Source: Candidatus Trichofilum aggregatum (GTDB taxonomy: Bacteria; Chloroflexota; Anaerolineae; Promineifilales; Promineifilaceae). From it: a DNA stretch of 52,283 bases. Positions within the stretch are counted from its first letter, which is position 1. Every line of letters starts with the position of its first letter. Positions 41,391-51,911 of the stretch are shown one piece after another. The notes under the pieces are model-generated. The model did not search any database and was not told the origin of the DNA. It was given only the letters and a program-made list of their open reading frames with translations. The stretch covers positions 1-52,283 of the forward strand of contig JADJUV010000030.1 in NCBI GenBank assembly GCA_016716885.1, given 5' to 3'. The position numbers were made by a program, and so were the translations under genes.

Positions 41391-42922
41391 CCTTACGCCT
41401 GATTCGTGCTTCGGTCATCGTCACGGTTCTCTCCTTAGCCGGCATGGGGGCTAACTTTGCTCCAGGTGCTCTGGCGACGCTGTTTGGCGCGGATAGAGCG
41501 ACCGATGCCTATCTCGCGGCCGCGACCATTCCCACCCTGGCCAATACCGTTTTTCTGACGGCCATGAACATCACCTTTATCCCTGTTTTCATCGAGTATG
41601 AAAACAAGGCCAACAGTGAGGAAGCCTGGAAGGTTGTGAACAGTTTCATTGTCATTGTGCTGGCCGCCCTGACAGCCCTGTGCCTGGTGGGTAGCCTGTT
41701 TTCTGAATCGCTGATTCTGCTCATTGCGCCGGGTTTGGGTAGGGACGCGGCCGCACTCTCTCTGGCGGCTGAGTTACAACGGATTCAACTGCCAGCGATG
41801 ATCTTCATGGCCTGGGGTGGGTTGCTGGCGGGTCTATTCTACGCCCGACAATCCTTCGTCATTCCCACGCTGGGGCCGCTCCTCGCCAACCTGATCACGT
41901 TGGGGGTGGCCTGGGTTTTGGTTAAACCTGCCGGTATTCACGGGGTGGCGGTAGGCGTTCTGGTCGGCAACATCGTTCAAGTCATTTTTTTATTGTTTTA
42001 CCTGCGCACCCAATTTCAGGGGCCGTGGCGTTTTGACTTCACTCATCCTGGCGTGCGCCAGATTGGCTGGCTCATGATCCCCTGGCTCCTGGGGGCAATG
42101 ATTTATAAGGCCAATCCGCTGGTAGACCGCTTCATCGCCTCATATTTTTCGGCTGGGGCGATTACCATTCTGGGTTATGCCTATGGACTGGTTCAAGTAG
42201 CTGTTTTTGCCAGTTCCAAGGGTGCTTCGCTGGTCGTATTTCCGCTGATGTCAAAACTCGTAAATACCCATCAGCAGAGCCAACTTCCCACTGTTATAGA
42301 TAACGGTTTGCGACTGGTGATCAGTGCATTGGTTCCCTTAATGGTTCTGCTTTTCTTAGTCGGTGACCAGGTAGTGGCTGTCGTATTGCAACGGGGCGCA
42401 TTCTCGGCTGATGATACGCACCAGACGACGTTGGCTCTCGTCGGCTATTCCGGCTCTATCGTAGCCCTGGCGGCAGGTAACATTCTGACTTATGTCTACT
42501 ACGCGCTACAAGATACCAGAACGCCGGCCATTGTGGGCAGTGTGGGTATGGCCCTCAACCTGGCGTTGGCTTTATGGTGGCGCCCATCGCTTGGTTTTGT
42601 GGCTCCAGCGGTCTCGTATTCGGTGATGACTCTTTTCAACTTGTTCGTGTTCGGTTTCATTCTGCGCCGCCGTTTGGGGCAGGTGGTCAGGCCAGGATTC
42701 TGGACGTTTTGTAGCCAGATGCTTCTGATTGGCGGCATCATGGCCGGGGCGGTGTGGTTGACACGCCAGAGTGCGAATGTGGTACCGATAATGGCCCGTT
42801 GGCAAGCATTTTGGCAATTGGCTTATCAAAGCACCATGGGGTTGGCCTGTTGGTGGCCTGGAGTTTGCTGAACCGGGCACTGGTAGGGCAGGTCTGGCAA
42901 CGGTTAGGGTCAGGTATCGGCA
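41387..42922 (+). CDS. MurJ/MviN-like lipid-linked oligosaccharide flippase
   Basis: GTG 41387 starts MSLRLIRASVIVTVLSLAGM. The protein has about 14 membrane helices, with the MOP-family early motif ATDAYLAAATIPTLANTVFL. IIxPALQ-like ITFIPVFIEY, GLLAGLFYARQSFVIPTLGP and VVAVVLQRGAFSADDTHQTT follow; the last is the MurJ RGAFxxxxT motif. MVPLxxxNxLxxxYYALxDTRTP appears here as ILTYVYYALQDTRTPAIVGS. The main frame stops at 42871 after a shift near 42835, and the natural frame continues LLVAWSLLNRALVGQVWQRL to about 42920. Inside a polysaccharide cluster it most likely acts as a Wzx-like repeat-unit flippase and not as the housekeeping lipid II flippase. That is inferred from context. Confidence 0.82.
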
Positions 42923-44378
42923 TGACGGGCGAAACAATGAAGCAGAACTGGGGAGAGTATGGCTGGTACGCGGCCGCGATTGGGCTATCCGTCGCCGCTG
43001 TTTTACTCAGTCAATGGCTGGGCCTGGCCGTTTTGGTTCTGCTCCCCGCCTTGCCCGTTGGGGCTTATCTCTTCTGGCGCCGGCCGGAAATCGGTGTTTA
43101 TCTCATCCTGGTACTAGTATGCTTTGGCAACGAATACAGCGAGACGGAATGGGGCGTGCGCCCGGCGGCGGATCTGGCGACCATTTATAATCGGCGCATC
43201 ATCCCTGGACTTACCGCCAGTGTTTTTGACCTGATCTTTGTGGTTGTCTTAGTTGCCTGGTTGGGACGCAAATGGCCGAAAAGGGGAACCGATGATCTGG
43301 CCCGCCCGTCGGGTGCGCTTTCCCATGTGGCTCTGCCTGGGCTTCGTTTTTTACGGCACGGTTCTTGGTTTGTACCACCTGCCTGATGGGTTTGAGCTAT
43401 ATCACATTTTGCGTGAGCTACGTCCGTTTGTCTACCTTCTGCTAATGCTGGTGATGACGGTGGACATTATCAGTTGGCGGGGCCAGGATGGGTTGTGGTG
43501 GATGATTGTCTGGCTCGCGGCCGCGCGCGGGGTGCAAGGCATTGTCCGTTATGAACTGGGCATAGGCCGCTGGTATTATGGCGCGCAAATGGTGTATTAC
43601 GATTATTCGGACACCATTCTCCTGGTGGCCGGGATGGTATTCTTATTCACCTGGTTATTGCGGCAGAAGCGTTGGCCTTGGCTGACGTTGGCCTTGTTAG
43701 GTCTGGCCGTAACGCCGATGGCCTTCTCCTTTGTTTTTTCCTTTCGGCGTAGTTTTTGGCTTGGCGCGGCCCTGAGCCTCGTCCTGCTCTTTCCATGCCA
43801 ACAACCGGGAACGCTGGCGTTACCTTTCTCTGGCCGCCGTGGGGGGAGGTGTCTTGCTCGGCCTGGTGTTGGTGACGGGTCAGCTAGACCTGGTGACCCA
43901 GCGGGTCGCCTCTATCACCGATACCCAGGCAGATTCATCCAACTACTTCAGGCTATTTGACACGGAGAATGCCCTCAAGTCCATTTACGAATCGGGCACT
44001 TTGGGCCTGGGGTTTGGCAGTCGTTACGAGATTGTGACGACGGTCTATTGGCTGAATGAATTCATTAGCCATGTCAGCCGTGCCAGCCACAACAGCTACC
44101 TCTACGTAGCCATGAAGATGGGCTTGTTCGGTTTGCTTAGCTGGACATTGTTCTGGTACATGAACCTGTCTGTTTGTTGGTCGTTGTTACGAAATTCGCA
44201 TAACCAGTATCGGCACATCAGTTTAGCCATAATCACGATTCTCCTCACCTGTGCCCTGGCGAATACCTTCTTGCCCCTCTACTACAACCTGCGCCCTTTG
44301 CTGATGTTGGCCGTGTTTTGTAGCCTGGCTCTCGCCGTCCATCATCAGACTCTTACCTCTGACCCCAAAATGGTTTAG
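42922..44378 (+). CDS. O-antigen ligase / Wzy-type polymerase family membrane protein, two frameshifts
   Basis: ATG 42922 or 42937 begins MTGETMKQNWGEYGWYAAAI. Helices follow (AVLLSQWLGLAVLVLLPALP, GVYLILVLVCFGNEYSE). Shifts near 43290 and 43800 join this to GLYHLPDGFELYHILRELRP, then SDTILLVAGMVFLFTWLLRQ. The last part is LDLVTQRVASITDTQADSSN, NALKSIYESGTLGLGFGSRY and SRASHNSYLYVAMKMGLFGL. The Wzy_C hallmark is the AHNSYLxxxxExGxxG-like segment, here SHNSYLYVAMKMGLFG, in an outside loop. It polymerises or ligates polysaccharide repeat units at the outer face of the membrane. In the sequence as given, its frame runs on from the flippase without a stop between, probably another indel. Confidence 0.8.
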
Positions 44379-44383
44379 CCATC

Positions 44384-45527
44384 ATGCGTATTGGCATTTA
44401 CACCCTGGTCACCCCAAGTGCGCACACGGGGGTGGGCCGCCAACTCGCTGGTTTGTTGCACAATCTGCCTCTGGTTGATCCGGTAAATGATTATTGGCTT
44501 TACCACTCGGCGCAGGAAAAATTTGCCGCTCCCGCCGCCAATTTTCGTGGTTATCCTGTACCCGTGACGGTGGCTTCACGCGGCCGCAACCATCTCTATC
44601 AGGCCCTGCAACTTCCCCGGCTGGCAACCCGGCATAAGCTGGACGTTTTGCACATTCCCAATACCATGCCCTTGCTGTTCCCCTACCAACCCACCATCGT
44701 CACCTTGTATGACCTGACGGAGTTTGCTTTACCACAACGGATGTATGAAAAAGGGCGACACAGTTACCGTCGCCTGGCGAACTGGTTGGCCGCCCGTAAT
44801 GCCACAACTATCATCACGACCTCAACCAGCACCAAACGGGATATTGTCCATTTTCTAGGTGTAGACGAGGCCAAAATTCAAGTGATTTACCCTGGAATTG
44901 ACCATGAGCAGTTTCGACCACAAGAAATGACACTGGCGCGGCGGGCGCAGTTAGCCCAAACCTATCACCTGCCGGAACGGTTTCTCCTTTACGTGGGCAA
45001 AATCCAGCCGCGAAAAAACCTGACTCGCCTTCTCCGCGCTTTTCACCAGGTTCGCCAGGCGCATCCCGATGTGCATCTGGTGTTGGCTGGAACCGGCGGG
45101 TGGATGAATGAGGAGTTAAGCCACCTTGCGCCAGCTTGATCTGGCCCAGGTCGTTCATCGCCCCGGTTTTGTCGCCGATGTGGATTTGCCCATTGTACAA
45201 TCTGGCAGAAATGTTGGTTTTTCCTTCGTTGTATGAGGATTTGGTTTTCCGGTGCTGGAGGCGATGGCTTGTGGTACACCGGTCGTTACCTCGGCTACGT
45301 CCTCTTTGGGGGAGTTGGCTGGCGCGGCCGCGTTGCGTGTCAACCCCTTAGCGATTGAAGCGATTGCGGCCGCGATCCAAACCCTTTTGGCCGACCCTTA
45401 TCACCGCGAGGCCCTGCGCCAAAAAGGGCTGGCCCACGCCCAAACGTTCACCTGGCCCCAATGCGCTCAGGCAACTCTGGCCTGTTATGAGGCAACGGCT
45501 CGATTTTCACCAAAAGGGAACACCTGA
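44384..45527 (+). CDS. GT4-family (glycosyl transferase group 1) glycosyltransferase, frameshifted
   Basis: It starts MRIGIYTLVTPSAHTGVGRQ six bases after the Wzy stop. The acceptor domain contains LDVLHIPNTMPLLFPYQPTI and VTLYDLTEFALPQRMYEKGR. The donor domain begins RFLLYVGKIQPRKNLTRLLR, the conserved GxxxxRKNL signature, and LVLAGTGGWMNEEL. Shifts near 45120 and 45190-45240 lead to LDLAQVVHRPGF, ILYNLAEMLVFPSLYE and GFPVLEAMACGTPVVTSATS; the last is the GFGxPxLEAMAxGxPV nucleotide-sugar site. The end is ALRQKGLAHAQTFTWPQCAQ. It adds a sugar to the lipid-linked repeat unit in the cytoplasm. Two GCGGCCGC sites (45324, 45366) encode Ala pairs. Confidence 0.87.
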
Positions 45528-45528
45528 A

Positions 45529-45999
45529 ATGAATACGATGAACCGTCTGCGTTACCTGTTTCTCACCCGGCTTAATCGCCCACGACGGTATCGCGCCTTG
45601 TTTGAGACGATTTCCCAGCATCGTCATCGGCGTCTGGTGGAAATCGGCGTCTTGCATGGTGTTCACGCCCGCCAAATGATTCAAATCGCATCCCTGCATC
45701 ATCCCGCCAACACCATTCACTACTTTGGCTTTGATCTGTTTGAAGAACTAAACGAAGCCTTGCTCCAAAGGGAGTTATCCAAAAAAGCGTCTCCTTTTAT
45801 ACTGGCAAAGGGCATAATCCGACATCTTTTCGCCCTGTCACCCCCTCGCTTTGTCACCGCGTCGGGTATAACCGGGTTCAACAAAGACTGGTCAAAACGG
45901 GTGCTCAGATTAAACTGTTCAAAGGTAACACCAAAGAAACGCTATGGCTGTGGTCAAGAGAAAATCGTGATAAGGGCAGGCACAAGGCTCTGCCCTTAA
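45529..45999 (+). pseudogene. SAM-dependent methyltransferase-like gene, frameshifted and probably 3'-truncated
   Basis: ATG 45529 starts MNTMNRLRYLFLTRLNRPRR, then RLVEIGVLHGVHARQMIQIA, which resembles motif I (xxEIGxxxGxxA) of class I methyltransferases, and YFGFDLFEELNEALLQRELS, the motif II acid. A shift near 45800 continues VQQRLVKTGAQIKLFKGNTK then ETL, matching the RLxxxGxxVxLFKGxTxETL region of sugar or macrocin-O-methyltransferase-like enzymes. The expected DFIFIDGGHS-type segment is missing. The frame dissolves at about 45960, right before the convergent kinase-WD40 gene. The enzyme is probably dead. It would have modified a sugar or polysaccharide precursor. Confidence 0.65.
45972..45997. 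terminator. Hairpin between convergent genes
   Basis: aagggcag (45972-45979) and ctgccctt (45990-45997) are exact complements around a 10-nt loop, between the ends of the methyltransferase remnant and the minus-strand kinase gene. There is no long T-run on either side, so its strength as a terminator is doubtful. Confidence 0.45.
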
Positions 46000-46001
46000 T
46001 C

Positions 46002-49000
46002 TCAAGGGGTAGGGCAGGTGGCGTGGTACGGCTCGCCAGCCAGGAAGGTGTTCCACTCCTGTTCCGTCAGGTTGCGTTGTACCAATTGGCAACCCAAACC
46101 AACGAGGGTCTCCAGCGGCCGCCACAAACGAATCGTAGCATCGTCACTGACGGTGGCAAACAAGGATTGATCGGGCGCGAAGGCCACTTTGATCACCGCC
46201 GCCGTATGTCCATTGAGTACCGTTGGCGGCGCGGCCGCGTCCTGGGGATTCCAGATCAGCACCGTTAAATCTTGTCCGGTTGAGATCAACTGTGTGCCAT
46301 CCGGGGCGAAGGCCAGCCCCCGTACCCCGGCTTGATGCCCTGCCAGAAGCACCGGCTCAGCCGTCGGATTGCCCACTCCCACAGAAAAATGGCGCGATCT
46401 TCTCCCGCCGAGGCTAATACCTGCCATCGGGCGAAAGGCCAGCTCTTGGCCCGATCACTGTGACGCGCCAGCACCGTTGGTTCGGCTGTCGGATCGGCCA
46501 GTGACCAGATCAGGATGCGTCCATCCACACTGCCGGCGACGATTTGCTCGCCGATGGGGTCAAGGATGAGGGAGAAAATAGCCCCGTTGACGGTGGCAAC
46601 AATAGTTGGTTCTGCCGTGAGGTTGTTCATATCCCAGGCCGGATCACCCCGTCATCCCGGCTGAGTAAAGCGTTTGTTCGTCGGGGCTGAAGCGCACGGC
46701 CCGGACAGCCCCTTCGTGCCCTTCGAGAATGGTGGGTGCGGCCGCGACATTGCCCAAATCCCACAAGCGAACGGTGCTATCATCCCCGGCTGAGGCCAAC
46801 ACGTTTGCGCCCTCGGCTATTGCCAATGCCCGCACCCGGCCCGTGTGCCCACTCAGGACACCTGTTTCTGTGTAGCTGTTCGTCTCCCACAAACGCACAT
46901 TGTTATCCGCCCCCGAGGTGAACATGGTGCTCCCGTCTGGAGCGAACAAAACCGCCAGTACACTGGCTCCGTGCCCTGTCAGTACGTGGTCGGCTTCCGG
47001 CAACGATTCGACGCGCCATAGACGAATGGTCTGATCATCATTCGCCGAAGCCACAAACAGGCCATCCGGCGAAAGGGCTAAGGCCCGTACCCGCGACTCA
47101 TGGCCGGGCAAAATCAAGCCCGCATTCGTCGGGTTTTCCAGGTCCCACACGCGCAGGGTCTTGTCGTCAGAACCGGTGATGAGTCGTCGCCCATCGGGCA
47201 GGAAGACAGCCGCCCGCACCCGGGAGCTGTGACCCTGGAAGACCAGCGGCTGGCTACCCGGGTCGGCCAGATTCCAGACACGCACTGTGTTATCAGCCCC
47301 CGTCGAGGCCAGCCAGGTTTGATCTGGCGAAAAGGCCACTCCAATGACGCTCGACTCATGGCGACCAATGGTGGCGGCGGTGTTATTGCTCAAATCATAC
47401 AGTTGCACGCTCCCATCGTCGCTCCCCAGAGCCAATGTTTGACCATCACCGCTCAAGGCCATGCTTAATATGGGTCGCTCTTCTTCTAACAACGTTGTGG
47501 CTTCGGCCCGCAGGTTGGGCAAATCCCATGACCGCACGGTGTTGTCCAGGCTGGACGAAATAAGCTGGCCGGATGGGGTAATAATCAGGGACAACACGTC
47601 GTTGCTATGGCCTAAAAAGAGAATCGGCGGTTGGTCCAGATCGGCCAAAGTCCAGACGTAAATGGCATCATCTTCACCGGCGGAGACAACGGTTTGCCCA
47701 TCAGCACTGGCTTAACAGCCAAGACGGGAGCCGTATGCCCAGTCAAAACCAGGGGTTCGGCCAGCGGATCATCCAGCGACCAGAGACGCACGGTGTTGTC
47801 AGCCCCGCCGGACGCCAACCATTGCCCATCTGGCGAGAAGGCCACCGCCCGCACGCCACCCACATGAGCGCGAATGGTGAAATTGAAATAGGGTTGCGAA
47901 ATCAGCGGCCGCAACGCGCTATCCACGTACCAGTTAATGTTCCCCTGAGCCACTTCGTTGAGTCGGGCGGCTTCCAGAGCCAACAGGGTGGCTAACTCCC
48001 GATCATTGTTTTGTTGGACGGTGTTTAACGACAGCGAGACAAGCGATTGCGCCAGGGCAATCCGCCCCTGCCGAATGGCTTCTGCCCGTTCTTGCTCGGC
48101 TTCTGCTTGAGCGACTTCGGCCAATGTACGCTGGTTCTCCGCTTCGGCACGTTCTCCTTCTGCCGTTGCCCTGGCCACATCGGCTTCGACGGCGCGGGTG
48201 GCGGCGATGTGTTCGTTGGCGATGGCGGCCTCCTGGGCCAGAAAGGCCACCGTTGCCTGGGTTTCGGCCTCGGTGGCGTTGGCCTGAGCCACACCCCGTT
48301 GCCAAAACGCGAACGCGGCCGCGGCCATCGCCAACAGCACGAGAAACCCTAGCCCCAACGAAGCCAGACGCACCACAATCACCTGCCGTCGCCGGGATTC
48401 ACTCAGAGCTTTGGCCTGTTCCAATTCACGTTGTTGCTGGGCTTCTTTCTCTTTTTCGGCCCGATCGGTGGCCGTGCGGCTCATCTTAATGAAATCTTGT
48501 TCTTGCGTGGAGAGAATGAGGGTTTCGCTACTGGCCCACTCTAGTGCCTGTTGCAACGGTGTGCCGCGTAATAATGCGCCTTCGTCGCGGCCGCTGGATT
48601 GCCATTGGTTCATCGAGGAACGTAGACGCTCCTGCCAGGCCCGGTAAGAACGATCCGCGGCCATCCATTCCCTGAGCAAGGCCCAACTGCGAATCAGGGC
48701 TTCGTGAACCACTTCCACTGTTTCCATACCGCTTTCATTGACACCGGTTACCACCAGCCGTTCATTGGCCAGCTTTTGCACTAACTGCCACTCTTCCGCC
48801 GTTAACTCATTGCGGGTGGCGACCCGGCGGGTATCTTCCGTGCCTTCACCTGGTTGCACCATCTGGGCAAACGCCCGGCGGGCCAGCCTTTGCTCCTTTG
48901 ATGACAGGTTGGCATATACTTCATTGGCATGGAGGGCCAGGGCACCCACCACGCCGCCAGTCTGCACATAAGCCTCATGTGTCATCTGGTTGTTGTTGCG

Positions 49001-50770
49001 CTGGGTCCATAAGGCCGACAGGGCAAACTCCAGTAAGGGCAAGTTGCCAGGTTCATCGCCCACGTCACTGACAATACGCATGACCAGACCAGACTCAAAC
49101 GTGACGCCCAGCCGCTTAGCGGGGTTGGCGATAGCCCGTACCAGGTCCTGACGGGACATCGGCCCCAGTTTAACGTCGGCATCCTGCAAAGCGGTGGCAA
49201 AAGGCCGATACCCCAATGCCTGGCCCAAAAAATCGGCCCGTAATGTCAGTACCAGAGAAAAACGCTTCTCGTCGCGGAATTTCTGAATGTCTACCGCTTC
49301 TACCAACTGATCCAGAAAACGATGACGCAAGGCCACGTCGTCACACAGGGTGAACATTTCTTCAAACTGATCGGCCACGAGCATTAGCCGGGTTCCTTGA
49401 GGTTGCGCGGCCGCGATCTGTTCAATCACTTCATGCAATCGGCGTTCCCCACTTTTCAGGGCTTGCGCTAACTGTTGCACGGCCTGTGGCTTTTGCGACG
49501 CACTTAGATTGCCATACAGCAACGGAACCAGTGCCCCGGCTATGGTTTGAAAGGGGTCCTGGCCCGGTCGGAAATCTTCAATGATCCACCCACCTTCCTG
49601 GCGTAAGGTGGCTACCAAACCAGCAAACACGACCGACGATTTACCGCTTCCCGATGACCCCACGACAGCGACCAGGGGTTGGGTTTTGACCAATTCCAGC
49701 AATTGTTCGGTGAATTCCTCGCGCCCAAAGAAAAATTTGGCATCATCTTCCCGAAAAGCGAAGAGGCCACGGTACGGCCCAGCGCCGTAAATGGCTTCAG
49801 TGTGACCTGTTACCGCGGCCGCGATCATTGTCACGTTGGCATCCGCTTCCAGCAGGGTAGCTTCGTGGGGCATGGCGTTGGGGGTAGGGGTAGGTACGGC
49901 CGTTATGTTGACATAAGCCAATGCCTGTTCGGCGGTCATGCCTACCGCCTGACGAATGTCCCGCGCCAATTGCCCCGCTTTTTGTTGCCGGTGGGCCGCG
50001 TCCTTGTGCAAGGCTTTCAAAATGGCCTGTTCCAGTTCGATGGGAATATCTTTGCGATATTGGCGCAGAGGGGGGACTGGCTCGTGTAAATGCTGGGTGA
50101 TGACATCCACAGCATTATTACCCTTAAACGGCAATTGACCGGTGACCAGTTCGTACAAGACAACACCTAACGCGTAGATGTCGCTGGCACTGCCTACGGC
50201 ATCACCGAGGGCCTGCTCTGGGGCCATATAGGCGGGTGTACCCAGCACCACACCACTCGGTTGCACCATGGTATCGCCCATGATGTGGACAATGCCAAAA
50301 TCGGTCAGGACAATCTGACCTTCGGCATTGAACATGATGTTGGCTGGTTTGATGTCCCGGTGGATGACACCGCGTACATGGGCATAATCGAGCGCGGCCG
50401 CGAGAGCATGGGTGATGTAACCAATTTCCAACAAGGTTAGGGGCCGGGCTTTGCTCCGGCGTTGTTTGATTTCGGTACTGAGATTAGGCCCGTCCACAAA
50501 CTCCATGACCATGTAAGTCACGCCGTTCAACACATCAAAATCATAGACCTGGACAATATTGGTATGGCGTAACCGGGCCACGATAGAAGCCTCACGCTCA
50601 AATCGCTCCACAAAATCGGGTGCCGTCGCCAGGTGCGGATGCAACACCTTGATGGCCACATTCCGATTGAGGGAGGTGTGATAGCCTCTGTAAACCTCGC
50701 CCATAGCCCCTCTGTCGAGGCGGGCCACAACTTTGTATTTACCCAAGAATTGTCCGGTCAAGTCAGTCAT
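46002..50770 (-). CDS. Ser/Thr protein kinase, nSTAND ATPase and WD40 fusion, frameshifts in the WD40 part
   Basis: One protein of about 1,590 residues. The kinase domain (1-270) shows LDRGAMGEVYRG, VAIKVL, GVIHRDIKPANIMF, LTDFGIVH and YMAPEQAL, a complete active Hanks-type set. An nSTAND NTPase follows: PYRGLFAFREDDAKFFFGRE, Walker A VVGSSGSGKSSVVFAGL (near 373) and Walker B RLMLVADQFEEMF (near 463). A membrane helix (ASLGLGFLVLLAMAAAAFAF, near 800) and an Ala/Glu-rich coiled coil come next. About 14 WD40 repeats (GHTAPVLAV, DNTVRLW, DDSTVRLWDL) then run to 46002. Shifts lie near 47705, 46640 and 46290-46430. STAND-WD40 proteins act as ligand-gated sensors; the kinase output suggests signalling or defence. 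It splits the polysaccharide genes and is on the opposite strand to most of them. Confidence 0.88.
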
Positions 50771-50884
50771 ATTGTTGCTCGCAAAGATTTGGTTCAGTCG
50801 TGCCGCGTCATTGTAAACGATCCCATCGTTCCCATGTGCGCCATAGAATGCAGTCGCGTGTGGTGGATGAGGGCGGAATGCGCT
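50771..50884. other. Short spacer between the kinase and WecG-like genes
   Basis: It contains the kinase upstream region (no strong ribosome site seen next to ATG 50770) and the 3' end of the WecG-like gene. No ORF is supported. Confidence 0.4.
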
Positions 50885-51758
50885 TCAGGGGGAGCTAAGA
50901 CGCTGTTTGAGGATGCGCCAGAAAAACAGGGGATTGCCGATGAGGTAACGTTGCCACAGTCGCCGCGGCTCAGCCAAAAATCGACCTAACCACTCAAAAC
51001 CTGTGTCCGTAAAGAGCAGTGGGGGACGTTGCCTATGCCCTGAAACGTAATCAAAAACAGCCCCGCTTGTCATTATAGCGGTGGCATTGATCTGTTCCCA
51101 ATTGTCGTATAGCCAGCGTTCTTGAACGGGCATACCCATACCCACAATCAGGATATCCGGCTGGTAATCGTTGATCTTTCTCAGCACGAACTCATTTTCG
51201 GGGGTGGGTGGGGGCCTTGTTGAAATAACCATCCTGGCAATGGACGATTTGCAGTTGGGGGTGACGGTGGAGCAATTGTGCGGCCGCGGCCGCGGCCACG
51301 CCAGGACGCCCTCCCAGGAAAAAAAAGCGAAAGCGTTGTGGTTCGGCAAAGGCGGCCAGGTCCCACATAAAATCGGCCCAGGTCATGCGCTGGGGTAAGG
51401 AATACCCCAGTAAATAGGCCCCCAGCCGTAATCCATTGCCATCCACCCGGACAAAGTCAGCCCGGTTAAAAAAGTCATGTAACCAGGGTTGTTCATAAGC
51501 CAAATTGAAGGCATGGATGTTGCCCGAAAGGATAAGGCTCTTCTGCTTTTGTTGGATGCGGGTCTGCAACGCTTGTAACAACACCTCTTTGCTTTCGCTA
51601 ACAAAACGAATTCCAAATATCTCAGGGGTTGACAAGTGAGCACGCATCAGTGTAATTATATACGCACGAATTATTTCCGCTCCCATTAGTTTCTTGCGCG
51701 TGGCCTCTCGATTTGGCGTACCTCTAAAAACGCCGGAAGTATATTTTGTCACTGGCAA
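50885..51758 (-). CDS. WecG/TagA/CpsF-family glycosyltransferase, one frameshift
   Basis: The frame opens at 51758 (MPVTKYTSGVFRGTPNREAT), but a more likely start is MRAHLSTPEIFGIRFVSESK at about 51648, since relatives begin near there. Conserved motifs are LILSGNIHAFNLAYEQPWLH, FVRVDGNGLRLGAYLLG (the family's catalytic Asp region) and RFFFLGGRPGVAAAAAAQLL. A shift near 51200 joins to NDYQPDILIVGMGMPVQERW, then IMTSGAVFDYVSGHRQRPPL and GFEWLGRFLAEPRRLWQRYL. These are typical of enzymes adding N-acetylmannosamine-type sugars to lipid-linked N-acetylglucosamine. Two overlapping GCGGCCGC sites (51280-51293) encode the six-Ala run. It fits the polysaccharide cluster. Confidence 0.87.
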
Positions 51759-51911
51759 TAAGTGATTTGAGAACAGCTTTGGGGAACGATGATGAAACCT
51801 GTGTGTTTCTGGACTTATTGCTTTTCCGCCTCATGGGGCGATTAAGTCTGTAGAGAGGGGTTATAACGTCAACCGTTGTCTATCCACTCAGACAGAAACA
51901 GGAGCACATCA
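51759..51911. promoter_or_regulatory. Divergent promoter region before the priming sugar transferase
   Basis: This AT-leaning spacer lies between divergent starts and ends with CAGGAG eight bases before ATG 51912. Promoters for both genes are expected here, but I cannot pick -10/-35 boxes reliably. Confidence 0.4.

Noticed and set aside
43720..43960. End of the ligase frame at 43960 as a true C-terminus
   Set aside because: The tail is Arg/Gly/Pro-rich and out of frame. The conserved Wzy_C segment continues in the neighbouring frame to 44378.
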